Shown: piece after piece, positions 34,046-42,718 of the stretch
Position numbering within the stretch: position 1 is the first letter of the stretch
How the letters are laid out: each line of letters opens with the position of its first letter
NCBI GenBank assembly: GCA_964583095.1
Contig: CAZOVB010000034.1
Location: 1 to 45,886, forward strand
From: CAZOVB01 sp964583095
Lineage (GTDB): Bacteria > Planctomycetota > Phycisphaerae > SM23-33
Direction: 5' to 3'
Length of the DNA stretch: 45,886 bases
Position numbers and translations under genes: made by a program
Notes under the pieces: generated by a model
Told to the model about the DNA's origin: nothing
The model's input: only the letters and a program-made list of their open reading frames with translations
Database searches by the model: none

Positions 34046-36103
34046 TCAGCCCTGGGCCTGCTTGATCTTCCGCATGGCGAAAGCCTGCCAGGCCACCGCG
34101 GGGTTCATCGGGGTGTGGATCTGTCGGTTCCAGAGCTGGATCTGTGTCCAGTGGGCCCGCTCGCCGGCCAGGTGGGAGTTGTAGCAATCCGGCCCGTTGA
34201 AGATCCCGAACGGCACGTCGGGGTAGGTCCTGTAGTGGTGTCGCAGGGTCATGCGCTTCCAGACGTCGCGGGCCTGGTCGGTCATGCCGGTCTCGGCCAG
34301 GGCCCAGATCATCCACGCGACGGTCTGGGGCCAGACGCCGCCGTTTTCGCCCTCGCCGGCCGGGATGGGCAGGTGAGAAATATCCGCCGGCGGCGGGGAG
34401 GCAAACGGCTTGCTGACCAGGCAGAGGCCCAGCTCGGTCCGGCAGGCCTCCAGGGCGGTCTCCAGTGCCCTGCGACGCTGGGCATCGCTGCCGCAGCCTC
34501 CCAGGACCGGCCAGGACTGGGCGTTGAGGAAGACACGCCCGTCGGCGCTGCCGCCCACGATCTTGCCCTCGTCGGTATACCCGCGCAAGAAGTGGCCGGC
34601 GTCGAATCCCTCTGCCACCGAGGCGCGGAGGGATTCCAACTCGGCCTCTACCTCGCGGGCGAAATCCCCCAGGCCGCGACGCCGGGCCAACTCCGCAAGC
34701 TGCGCATAAGCCCTGCAGGCCATGCCGCTGTTCATCATCGACTCGCCGCGTCCCCGCGAGCCCATCGGCCCGAGGTAGTCGTTCCAGTCTCCCCGGACGA
34801 ACCGCACCAGCCCGTGAGAACCCCGCCCGATCGCGTCGCGGACGTGCACGAACGCCCGGGCCATGTGCTCCCACATGCTCGCCTGGCCCCCGTCGGCCCA
34901 GGGGATCGACACATCGAGCATCTCTGTGTCCCCTTCCAACGCGACAGTGGTGGCTCCCAGGAGGAACCAGATCTCCGGGTCGCTGCAGTCGGGCTCCTCG
35001 GCCGGGGGTACGACCTCCCGGCGACGGCTGAAATTGTGTCCCTTGGGCATGTCACCGTTGGTCCACTGCGTCCGGGCCATGAAGCGCAGGTTCGACCGGG
35101 CCAGTTCGCCCTGCCAGGTGCTCAGGACCATCGAGACCTCGCCCAGTTCTCGCTGGTTGAAGCCTCGCCAGCCGTAGCCGCCCAGCGAGACATAGTGCTC
35201 GGCCAGGGAGCTGTCGTAATTGGTAAAGGCCAGCAACTGCCCGAAGGTCCAGAGGCACTCGTCGCGGATCCAGTCTTCTTCCCCGACCGGTCCGGCAGGG
35301 GCGACTTTCCTGGCCCAGGCCTGGACCACGGATTCAAATCTCCGGTCCCGGCAGGCCTGCTTTGCCCGGTCGCGGTCCTGGGCGCTGCCGTAGCCCATGC
35401 ACACCGCCACCTGGGCCTGCTCTCCCGGCTGAAGGTGGACCTTGCGAGTCAAGCCGATGGCCACCAGGGAGACGGCCTGGCCCTGCCATTGGGGCTGATC
35501 GGTAACCAGATAGACATCCGAAACCGCCTCGTGGACCTTCTCCAGGCAGACCATGCCATCGCCGGAAAGCGGCTTTTCCGGCTCGACCTTGCGGTAGTCC
35601 TCGATCAGCGTGATATCCGATGCGACGATCCATTCCAGATCGACGGGCTTTTCGGTGAGGTTCTCGATCCGGTAGAACCCGTGCAGAAAAGGCTCTCCTT
35701 CGGGCGAGGCTGCGAAGATCTGCTCGACGCCCAGGGAGCCCAGGCCTTCCAGATCGGCCTTGCCGGTATATCGGGCATACCCGCAGCCATAGCGGGTCGA
35801 CTCGCGATGCGACCACTGGCCTGGAATCAAGGAGACCAATTGTCCATCGAGGCGGACCATCGAGTAGAGTCCGCTGCGGCAGAGATGCGCATTGCGGGTG
35901 ATATCCAGGTACCCGCATCCTCCATCGGTGGTAAACAGTGCGAGATTTCCCCAGCGATCGGCAAAACCGGAGAGCCGCCCCGAAGCCAGCAGATGCCTCA
36001 GAGAGGTGTACGGATGAGCCGCTTCGGGGGCATCCAGGTCAAAACAGGGCAGCTGGGCCTCGTCTCTGGTCCATTTTCCAAGACAACCTTGCAGATCTTC
36101 CAT
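34046..36103 (-). CDS. GH94-like glycoside phosphorylase
   Basis: A 685-residue protein of the glycoside hydrolase 94 (former GT36) type. An N-terminal beta-sandwich covers about the first 270 residues, followed by an (alpha/alpha)6 barrel. GDWNDYLG (about 438-445) is the family's catalytic-acid motif, with NAQSWPVLGG and GENGGVWPQTVAW (about 585-597) matching the phosphate/sugar-site blocks. GH94 enzymes split beta-glucosides such as cellobiose or chitobiose with phosphate to give sugar 1-phosphate. It is shorter than most (about 800), and has no signal peptide, so it should be cytoplasmic. GGAG lies seven bases before the ATG at 36103; an upstream ATG at 36142 lacks such a site. Exact substrate unknown. 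Confidence 0.82.
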   Translation of the reverse strand: MEDLQGCLGKWTRDEAQLPCFDLDAPEAAHPYTSLRHLLASGRLSGFADRWGNLALFTTDGGCGYLDITRNAHLCRSGLYSMVRLDGQLVSLIPGQWSHRESTRYGCGYARYTGKADLEGLGSLGVEQIFAASPEGEPFLHGFYRIENLTEKPVDLEWIVASDITLIEDYRKVEPEKPLSGDGMVCLEKVHEAVSDVYLVTDQPQWQGQAVSLVAIGLTRKVHLQPGEQAQVAVCMGYGSAQDRDRAKQACRDRRFESVVQAWARKVAPAGPVGEEDWIRDECLWTFGQLLAFTNYDSSLAEHYVSLGGYGWRGFNQRELGEVSMVLSTWQGELARSNLRFMARTQWTNGDMPKGHNFSRRREVVPPAEEPDCSDPEIWFLLGATTVALEGDTEMLDVSIPWADGGQASMWEHMARAFVHVRDAIGRGSHGLVRFVRGDWNDYLGPMGSRGRGESMMNSGMACRAYAQLAELARRRGLGDFAREVEAELESLRASVAEGFDAGHFLRGYTDEGKIVGGSADGRVFLNAQSWPVLGGCGSDAQRRRALETALEACRTELGLCLVSKPFASPPPADISHLPIPAGEGENGGVWPQTVAWMIWALAETGMTDQARDVWKRMTLRHHYRTYPDVPFGIFNGPDCYNSHLAGERAHWTQIQLWNRQIHTPMNPAVAWQAFAMRKIKQAQG

Positions 36104-36461
36104 GGTTTTCTCCGCATTTCGACCGCCGGAAAAGTGAGACATCGGGCTGGTCGAACGAAAGTCGATTCTTGTGCAATTCCTTTTACTGTTGTTACCCGGT
36201 GGCCGAGTCCCTGACCGACTAGAGCCTGGATGAAGCCCGCGACAAGGAGCTTGCCCAACGGGTCACCCTGGAGGATTTCCACCGCGAAGACTCGCAGCAG
36301 TGTACGATTCATGTCCGGCTACACCTCGGATGTCATCGACCGCCAGGGGCTCATGGAAGAGGGCGGTCACCTTCTCCAGAAGCCCTTCACGGCCGAGCAA
36401 CTGGCTGGGAAGATCCTGGACGTCCTGCATCGGGACGCGGTGGATTGATCGTCCCAGCCGA
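36104..36461. other. Intergenic stretch with a gene relic
   Basis: This 358-bp gap between two minus-strand glycosidase genes holds a plus-strand relic of a receiver domain (36290-36448, listed separately). Nothing else was recognised in it. Confidence 0.5.
36290..36448 (+). pseudogene. Relic of the C-terminal receiver domain of a hybrid histidine kinase
   Basis: About 50 codons read VRFMSGYTSDVIDRQGL, then HLLQKPFTAEQLAGKIL and a stop. This is the end of a response-regulator receiver (REC) domain of the kind found at the C-terminus of hybrid PAS histidine kinases: beta-4 with the conserved SGYT, then beta-5 with the invariant Lys-Pro (QKPF) and helix 5. The phosphoacceptor Asp half of REC and the whole kinase are missing, and sequence just upstream does not continue the domain. 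It is oriented opposite to both neighbours. It is therefore taken as a decayed remnant rather than a working gene. Confidence 0.7.
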
Positions 36462-39014
36462 TCAGGCCCGGAGGGTTACGCTGATGCCCTTGCCGGTTGA
36501 AAGCGAAGCTTTGCGTTTGAGGACGATCCGCACCTGGCCCGAATCCACTTCGACATCGTAGTCGGACTTCTTCAAGGCCTTGCCTTTGACTCGCACCTGG
36601 GAGACGGTCGGGTCCTTCATCCCGGTCTCGACGCTGAAGCGTTTGAGGGAGAACTTCCCGTCGGCGACCTCGAAGCTGTCGGTCCAGCCGGTCTTGGTCA
36701 TCTTGCGGCGGAAGTGGCCGGTATTGCCTGCAAAGGCGACGTAGAGCGTCTGGTCGCCGGAGAGCTTGGGATCGAAGATCAGGCTCTCTGCGTGCAGTGA
36801 CGCCCCTGCCAGGGCATGCAGGAGGGCCCAGGCCGACATCGGACGGAAGTAGTGTCCGCCGAATTCCTGGTGGTCGAAGTACATCCCGGCCTTGCGGTAA
36901 CGCTCGTCGACGGTCTTGACGACCTTGAGGCCCTGCTTGAGAAGCCCTTCGTAGATCAGGAAGGAGGCAAAGGCCAGTTCCACCCCGCTCCAGGCGGTGT
37001 TGTGCTGGTCGGACCAGCAATCCTCGGCCACGTCGGCCAGGAACGTGTCCTCCCCGGGCCAGCGGCAGTTCCGCAGGCCGTATTCCTCGTCATAGCAGCG
37101 GTCCAGGATGGCCTTGAGGGCCTTGCGGACGCGGGAGGCCTTGAGGATCGGTTCGACACCGGTAAAGTGCGTCGCCCACTGCCCGATCATCTGATCGGCC
37201 AGGCAGCCCTCGTCGATTTCCTCGACCTTGCCCGCGGCGCTCTTGCCGCCCATCGGACCGCCCTGGTTGTTGTACAGGCGGTAATACTCGCCGTTGAAGA
37301 GTTTGTCTTCGAAGACCTTCTCGGCCTGGTGGAGAATATCGCCGTAGCGGTCCTGGCTCTGCTGGTCCCCGATCTCCCGGGCCGTCTCCTGGGCATAGGC
37401 CAGCGCCGCCAGCCAGAGGGAGGCCACGTAGGAGGCCGCCCCGTACATCGGGAAGTTGTCGTACGTACACATGTTGCCCTGCATATCGGGCAGCAGGTCG
37501 CCGTTCATGTCCCGCTCGCGAAGGACGTAGTCCAGGGCTTCCTTGACACTGGGCCAGATCTCCCGGAGGTACTCCTTGTCGCCCGACCAGAGGTACGTCC
37601 GCAGGGCCATGATCGCATACTGGCTGGGCAGGTCCAGTCGGCCCTTGACGCCTTCCTTGATATCCGGAATGGAGAAATCCCGTCCGATGCCGTGAGCGAT
37701 CTCTCCGCTGGGCTGTTGAATCCGCTTGTGGGCCAGGAACATCGACTTGTCCAGTTGCGGGAACAAGGCTGCGGTCGAGACCGAGCCGTACATCGCCACG
37801 TCGATCGTCGCCAGCGGGCCCCAGCACGTCTCGGGGGTCATGCCCTCCTGGATGCCGAAGTCGCCCGAGCGCGTGAACCACGAACTGGTCAGGAAGGTCG
37901 TCAACTGGGAATTGACCTGCTCCAGGACGTACTGCGGGGCCGTCGAGTCGCAGAAGTCTTCGCGGAATTTCTCGCTGGAAGACAGGAGTTTCTTTCGGCC
38001 TGAGATGACATAGTCCAGGACCTCGGTGGCCGAGTCGAAGAAGTTCGAGTAGTAGTGGCCTTCCAGTCGCCCGGAGCCTTTCTTGCCCGCCCGCTGCTCC
38101 TTGGGTGTGGTTCCGGCATAGAGGTTGGGGAAGTTCCAGCCCAGCACGAAGCTGTGGTCGAAGCTCTTGCCCTTGCCGGTGAGTTTCCTGCTGGTGGCGA
38201 TGCTGGAGAAGCAACGGTTGCTCACCCGCTTTTTGCCCTTTTGATCGACCTTATTGCGGCCTTCGGTGTCGTTGTAGTCGCGGAGCCTGCGGTTGCGGAT
38301 CACGTACTCGTAATACGGGTGGCGGTGCTCCCAGCCCAGGTAGTAACTGCTGCGGGAATCCAGGCTCGCCAGGGCCATCTGGCCGTAGGAATCTTCCGTG
38401 CCCTTCATGTCGCCGCAGGTGAGGTTCATCGCCCGGAAGCCCTTGCCGTCGTGGATATCGCAGACGTAGTAGCGCTCGGGCGTTTCGTAGCCCACCACGT
38501 TGCGGAGGGTTCCCAGGAGCATGACATCGACGGGGTTGGATGTCTTGGAGCGGACCTGGAAGTCGAACACCGCGCAGGGCAGCGAGGAATTCTTGGCATC
38601 GCCGGGAATGAAGGGCGACCAGGCCAGCAGGTCGATCTCCACGGGCATCTCGGCGTCGCGGAAGGTCATCTTCGTAAAGGGGAAGAACTGCTCGCACTCG
38701 ATCTCGTCGACGCCCGTGATCCACGGGAAGGTGTAGTGGTGCGAAGGGATGGTGGCCACCTCGTAGCCCTGGTCGATCTGCAGGAGCTTCATCTTCGGGT
38801 GCTTGCCCTTTTCCTCGAAACGCACCACGAAAAAGAGCATGGTGTCTTCGGGATACTCCAGGGCCGGGCCCTGTCCCAGCGGCACGTTGTTGAAGATGTT
38901 CCAGTTGTAGAAGATGCCGTCTTTTCGCAGTTCCAGCCAACCTGCGCCGATGCCCCCCAGGGGCAGACCGCTGCGAACCTTGTGCTCTCTTTTGATGACG
39001 GAATGAATGGGCAT
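36462..39014 (-). CDS. GH116-like beta-glucosidase (GBA2/DUF608 type)
   Basis: An 850-residue protein with an N-terminal GBA2-like beta domain carrying the LGGIGAG motif (19-25) and a C-terminal catalytic (alpha/alpha)6 domain (DUF608). By remembered alignment to human GBA2 and bacterial GH116, E390 in FGIQEGMTPE is the candidate nucleophile and D519 in CTYDNFPMYG the candidate acid/base, followed by SLWLAALAYA as in the family. Such enzymes cleave beta-glucosides or beta-xylosides. No signal peptide is visible, so action is probably on oligosaccharides or glycosides already in the cell. The ATG at 39014 has AGGAG about ten bases upstream; more upstream open sequence is not protein-like. It lies next to the GH94-like gene on the same strand. 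Confidence 0.82.
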   Translation of the reverse strand: MPIHSVIKREHKVRSGLPLGGIGAGWLELRKDGIFYNWNIFNNVPLGQGPALEYPEDTMLFFVVRFEEKGKHPKMKLLQIDQGYEVATIPSHHYTFPWITGVDEIECEQFFPFTKMTFRDAEMPVEIDLLAWSPFIPGDAKNSSLPCAVFDFQVRSKTSNPVDVMLLGTLRNVVGYETPERYYVCDIHDGKGFRAMNLTCGDMKGTEDSYGQMALASLDSRSSYYLGWEHRHPYYEYVIRNRRLRDYNDTEGRNKVDQKGKKRVSNRCFSSIATSRKLTGKGKSFDHSFVLGWNFPNLYAGTTPKEQRAGKKGSGRLEGHYYSNFFDSATEVLDYVISGRKKLLSSSEKFREDFCDSTAPQYVLEQVNSQLTTFLTSSWFTRSGDFGIQEGMTPETCWGPLATIDVAMYGSVSTAALFPQLDKSMFLAHKRIQQPSGEIAHGIGRDFSIPDIKEGVKGRLDLPSQYAIMALRTYLWSGDKEYLREIWPSVKEALDYVLRERDMNGDLLPDMQGNMCTYDNFPMYGAASYVASLWLAALAYAQETAREIGDQQSQDRYGDILHQAEKVFEDKLFNGEYYRLYNNQGGPMGGKSAAGKVEEIDEGCLADQMIGQWATHFTGVEPILKASRVRKALKAILDRCYDEEYGLRNCRWPGEDTFLADVAEDCWSDQHNTAWSGVELAFASFLIYEGLLKQGLKVVKTVDERYRKAGMYFDHQEFGGHYFRPMSAWALLHALAGASLHAESLIFDPKLSGDQTLYVAFAGNTGHFRRKMTKTGWTDSFEVADGKFSLKRFSVETGMKDPTVSQVRVKGKALKKSDYDVEVDSGQVRIVLKRKASLSTGKGISVTLRA

Positions 39015-39224
39015 GGGGTTTGCTTCTCCTGAATTTCCTGTCGGTGCGGGGCTTGACACTGCTTGCCGGGTTGAACTCGAAGTGCATAGAAGAACGTTCC
39101 ATCCACCATTCGTCAACGGTTTCTCGCCCACATCCGAGGATTGACGCCCCCGTCCGAGACGCTCGCCGGGGCTTCCCCGCATCCTGCATACAGGCCACCC
39201 GGCCTGATTTCCTCACCGAGCATC

Positions 39225-39252
39225 TTGCCAGATAAGCCGGACCTGCTACAAT
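39225..39252 (+). promoter_or_regulatory. Promoter of kdsB
   Basis: TTGCCA (39225-39230) and TACAAT (39247-39252) are 16 bp apart and match sigma70 at five of six positions each. The -10 ends ten bases before the ATG at 39263, and no Shine-Dalgarno sequence is present. Confidence 0.55.
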
Positions 39253-39262
39253 CCGCTCAACC

Positions 39263-40012
39263 ATGACCGCCACCGTACTCATCCCTGCGCGCTACGACTC
39301 GACCCGCCTGCCCGGAAAACCCCTGCTGGCCGGGACCGGAAAACCGCTGATCCAGCACGTGGTCGAAAACGTCCGCCGGGCCTCGAACGTCTCCCGCGTC
39401 ATCGTCGCAACCGATGACGAACGAATCGCCCGGGCCGTCCAAAGCGCCGGAGCCCAGGCCGTCTTAACCGGCCGCGACTGCAGAACCGGAACCGATCGGC
39501 TCGCCCAGGCCGCCGATGCGCTGCAACTCGACGACGAGCAGATCGTGGTCAACGTCCAGGGCGACGAGCCCGATATCCCCCCCGCCTGCATCGAAACGCT
39601 CGTGGACCTGCTGGCCGGCGACGAAGCCCCGATGGCCACCCTGGCCGCTGCGCTCTCGCCCGACCGGGCCCACGATCCGTCCAAGGTCAAGGTCGTCCTC
39701 GACCGCAAAGGCCACGCCCTCTACTTCTCCCGGTCGATCATTCCCTACGATCGCGATGGGCCCCAGCAGAGCCAATACCTGCTCCACCTGGGGCTCTATG
39801 CCTACCGCGCCGGCTTCCTGCGGTGGTTCGCCGCCGCGCCGTCCACCCCGGCCGAGACCTGCGAAAAGCTCGAACAGCTCCGCGTGCTGGAAAACGGATA
39901 CCCCATTGCGGTAAAAGTCGTCGAGTACGACGGCGCCGGCATCGATACCCCCGAAGACTACGCCGCATTCGTGCGAAGATGCGAAGAACAACCCCCTTCC
40001 CCAAGTGAATGA
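39263..40012 (+). CDS. kdsB: 3-deoxy-manno-octulosonate cytidylyltransferase
   Basis: A 249-residue enzyme that activates Kdo with CTP to CMP-Kdo for lipopolysaccharide inner core synthesis. The N-terminal IPARYDSTRLPGKPLL nucleotide-binding signature, ATDDERIA near residue 52, VNVQGDEPDIP near 94 and YFSRSIIPYDRDG near 155 are typical. It implies an LPS-type outer membrane. No other Kdo or lipid A gene lies in the window. It directly precedes, with a 14-bp gap, the sugar isomerase-like gene, and lies upstream of pyrG, whose product CTP is a KdsB substrate. Confidence 0.95.
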   Translation: MTATVLIPARYDSTRLPGKPLLAGTGKPLIQHVVENVRRASNVSRVIVATDDERIARAVQSAGAQAVLTGRDCRTGTDRLAQAADALQLDDEQIVVNVQGDEPDIPPACIETLVDLLAGDEAPMATLAAALSPDRAHDPSKVKVVLDRKGHALYFSRSIIPYDRDGPQQSQYLLHLGLYAYRAGFLRWFAAAPSTPAETCEKLEQLRVLENGYPIAVKVVEYDGAGIDTPEDYAAFVRRCEEQPPSPSE

Positions 40013-40026
40013 GTGAGAGACAACCT

Positions 40027-40767
40027 ATGAAACCCATCGCACTGCAACTGTTCTCCCTGCGTCGGATGTGCAAAGAGGACTTCCCTGCCGCTTTGAAGCT
40101 TGTAGCCGAGATGGGCTACGACGGCGTGGAGTTCGCCGGATTCCATGGCAACGACCCAGGCGATCTGCGGAAGATCATGGACGACCTGGGCCTGGCCGCC
40201 GCGGGCTCTCATGCCCCCCTGCCGATCGAAGAAACCCTCGCAAAGAGCGTGGAGGATGCCCAGGCGCTGGGGCTGAAATACGTCACCGCCATGAAGGGCG
40301 CCGCCGATTTCGACAACCCCGACGCGGTCAAGAAGACGGCCGAGCTGTTCGAAAAGGCCTCTCAGGACCTGGCCTCGCACGATCTGGTCCTGACCTACCA
40401 CAACCACTGGTGGGAGATGAAGGATCTTGGCGATCTCTCCGCCCTGGACCTGCTCTACCAGCAGGCCCCGAGCCTGAAGGCGGAGATCGATGTGTACTGG
40501 GCCGGCGATTTCGGTCGGCTGGACCCGGTGGAATTCGTCTCGCGCTACGCATCGCGCATGCCCCAGCTTCACCTGAAAGACGGCCCGCTGGTCCGCGACG
40601 AGAAGCACACCGCCCTGGGTGAGGGGAAGGTGGATCTGCCCGCGTGCATCCAGGCGGCCGACGAGGACGTGATGGACTGGATGATCGTGGAGATCGACGC
40701 GGTGGAAGGCGACATGGCCGCGGCTGTCAAACGTTCGATTCAGTACCTTCGCGGGCTGGACCTGTAG
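40027..40767 (+). CDS. Sugar phosphate isomerase/epimerase family protein (xylose isomerase-like TIM barrel)
   Basis: A 246-residue AP-endonuclease-2/xylose-isomerase-like TIM barrel. MGYDGVEFAGFHG near residue 32, LTYHNHWWEM near 123, AEIDVYWAG near 153 and LHLKDG near 180 supply the conserved metal ligands (Glu, His, Asp, His) of the family. Members isomerise or epimerise sugars, inositols and related compounds; the substrate is not evident. ATG 40027 was preferred; another in-frame ATG (40009) overlaps the kdsB stop and would add six residues. Confidence 0.85.
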   Translation: MKPIALQLFSLRRMCKEDFPAALKLVAEMGYDGVEFAGFHGNDPGDLRKIMDDLGLAAAGSHAPLPIEETLAKSVEDAQALGLKYVTAMKGAADFDNPDAVKKTAELFEKASQDLASHDLVLTYHNHWWEMKDLGDLSALDLLYQQAPSLKAEIDVYWAGDFGRLDPVEFVSRYASRMPQLHLKDGPLVRDEKHTALGEGKVDLPACIQAADEDVMDWMIVEIDAVEGDMAAAVKRSIQYLRGLDL

Positions 40768-40781
40768 CGCAGCCCCCCGGT

Positions 40782-40823
40782 CCGGCGCCGCAGGCGGCCC
40801 GCTTGACGCAGCCTCTGCGCCGG
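40782..40823 (+). terminator. Stem-loop between the isomerase-like gene and pyrG
   Basis: CCGGCGC (40782-40788) pairs perfectly with GCGCCGG (40817-40823), and partly complementary sequence (CGCAGGC, GCCTCTGCG) extends the stem inward. It is not followed by an immediate T-run, so termination is only possible. Confidence 0.35.
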
Positions 40824-40881
40824 TAAATACGTGCAAGACGCATTTTTGGTGAATTTCCGATGAAATCCGCCCTGTGCGGGC

Positions 40882-40910
40882 TTGCCTGATCCCGATGACC
40901 TTTTTAGACT
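40882..40910 (+). promoter_or_regulatory. Promoter of pyrG
   Basis: TTGCCT (40882-40887) and TAGACT (40905-40910) have a 17-bp spacer and match sigma70 at four of six positions each. The -10 ends eight bases before the ATG at 40919; GAGG lies at 40911-40914. Confidence 0.45.
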
Positions 40911-40918
40911 GAGGCTCC

Positions 40919-42718
40919 ATGAGCGAAGCCATGGATATGCTGCGATCGATCAAGGATCGCACCGACGAAACGGAATTCTACACGCCCCTGCCCGAAGGCT
41001 ATGAGCTGGGCAAGACCAAGTACGTTTTCATCTTCGGAACGGTCATCAGCGGCCTGGGCAAAGGCATCTTCTCCTCCTCCCTGGCCAAACTGGTCAAGGA
41101 CAAGGGTCTGCGCGTCGCGCCGATCAAGCTCGAGGGGTACCTCAACATCGACTCCGGAACGCTCAACCCGTTCCGCCACGGTGAGGTCTTCGTCCTGGAT
41201 GACGGCATGGAGACGGACATGGACCTGGGGACCTACGAGCGCATGCTCGACCAGGACCTGACCGGAGAGAACTTCGCCACCAGCGGGCAGATCTTCTCCT
41301 CGATCCTCAACAAGGAGCGGGCCGGCGGTTACCTCGGACGCGACGTCCAGATGATCCCCCACGTGACAGGCGAGGTGAAGCTGCGTCTGCGAAAACTGGC
41401 CGTCCGGACCCAGGCCGACGTGGTCTTTGTCGAGGTCGGCGGAACCGTCGGCGATATCGAGAATATCTTCTACATCGAGGCCCTTCGCGAGATGCGCTAC
41501 GAAGAAGGCCCCGACTCGGTCTGCAACGTCGCGCTGACCTATGTGATCCGCCCCCCGGCCCTGGGGGAGCAGAAATCCAAGGCCGCTCAACTCGGCATCA
41601 AGCGCCTGATGGAACTGGGCGTCATGCCCGACCTGGTGGTCTGCCGGGCCGAGTCTCCCGTGACCGACAAGGTCCGCCAGAAGATTTCGGTCTACACCTC
41701 CGTGCCGACCCAGCGGGTCTTCTCCATGCACGACCTGGAGAGCATCTACCTGCTTCCCGGGCTCATGCGGGAAAAGAGCATCGACAGCGAGGTCATCCAG
41801 ATGCTCCGGCTCGGGGCGAAGGTCAACAGCGCCCAGGACGCCCGGGCCGCCATCGAGTGGGAGAAGTTCGTCCGCAGCATCCGGGAGGAAAAAGACGGCA
41901 TCACCCTCGGCATCACGGGCAAGTACACCGCCCTTCGCGACAGCTATGCCTCGATCATCAAGGCCCTGGAACATTCCGGGGCGGCCTGTAGAACCAAGGT
42001 CGATATCGAATGGATCGACACGACCGACCTGAACGATTCCAACGTCGCCGACGCCCTGGCGAAGGTGGACGGAATTATCGTTCCCGGCGGCTTCGGCGTG
42101 CGCGGTACCGAAGGCAAGATCGCCTGCATCCAACATGCCCGCGAGAACAAGATCCCCTTCCTGGGCATCTGCCTGGGCTTCCAGATGGCCGTCATCGAGT
42201 ACGCACGCAACGTCTGCGGGCTTAAAGGCGCTCACAGCACGGAGATCTACCCCGAGGCCGACCACCCCGTAATCGATATCCTGCCCGAGCAGAAGAAGAT
42301 CGAGGGCCTGGGCGGAAACATGCGCCTGGGCGGGCAGGACATCGTTCTCCAGGGGGGCACGCGGGCAGCGGAGCTCTTCGAGAACCGCAAGAATATCCGG
42401 ATGCGATTCCGACACCGCTACGAGGTCGATCCACAGTACATCCAGACACTGGAAGAGCACGGGATGATCTTCTCGGGCAAGCATCCGACCCACCCGATCA
42501 TGCAGATCATGGAACTGCCTGCCCAGGAGCATCCGTACTTCGTCGGCACGCAGGCTCACCCATGCCTGACCAGTCGGCCATTACGGCCCCAGCCGATGTT
42601 CAAGGCATTGGTGGAGGCGGCTCTCGAAAAAAAAAAGACCGGTCGGTACGTAGCTGAGAAGACGCAAGAGCCCGCGAATTCATCGGAGCCTTCTTCGAAG
42701 CAGTCGTCTCAGGTGTAG
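40919..42718 (+). CDS. pyrG: CTP synthase with an altered glutaminase triad
   Basis: A 599-residue enzyme that makes CTP from UTP, ATP and glutamine. The synthetase domain (about 35-300) has a divergent P-loop GTVISGLGKGI and NIDSGTLNPFRHGEVFV with DMDLGTYER and EVGGTVGDIE, so the Mg/ATP residues are kept. The glutaminase domain has the nucleophile in GICLGFQ (C418) and H547, but the third triad position, Glu in the usual HPE, is Cys here (AHPCLTS, C549; codons CAC CCA TGC). About 30 extra N-terminal residues and a Ser/Glu/Lys-rich C-terminal tail make it longer than the usual 540-550. The stop overlaps the end of the convergent sulfatase gene by ten bases. Confidence 0.94.
   Translation: MSEAMDMLRSIKDRTDETEFYTPLPEGYELGKTKYVFIFGTVISGLGKGIFSSSLAKLVKDKGLRVAPIKLEGYLNIDSGTLNPFRHGEVFVLDDGMETDMDLGTYERMLDQDLTGENFATSGQIFSSILNKERAGGYLGRDVQMIPHVTGEVKLRLRKLAVRTQADVVFVEVGGTVGDIENIFYIEALREMRYEEGPDSVCNVALTYVIRPPALGEQKSKAAQLGIKRLMELGVMPDLVVCRAESPVTDKVRQKISVYTSVPTQRVFSMHDLESIYLLPGLMREKSIDSEVIQMLRLGAKVNSAQDARAAIEWEKFVRSIREEKDGITLGITGKYTALRDSYASIIKALEHSGAACRTKVDIEWIDTTDLNDSNVADALAKVDGIIVPGGFGVRGTEGKIACIQHARENKIPFLGICLGFQMAVIEYARNVCGLKGAHSTEIYPEADHPVIDILPEQKKIEGLGGNMRLGGQDIVLQGGTRAAELFENRKNIRMRFRHRYEVDPQYIQTLEEHGMIFSGKHPTHPIMQIMELPAQEHPYFVGTQAHPCLTSRPLRPQPMFKALVEAALEKKKTGRYVAEKTQEPANSSEPSSKQSSQV

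Noticed and set aside
33311..36214. Very long open frame on the plus strand opposite the GH94-like gene
   Set aside because: Its translation is Pro/Arg/Gly-rich without any domain; it is the antisense shadow of a GC-rich gene with clear GH94 motifs.
39015..39262. Small coding frame between the GH116-like gene and kdsB
   Set aside because: The short frame there has no ribosome binding site or protein-like content, and the kdsB promoter lies at the end of the gap.
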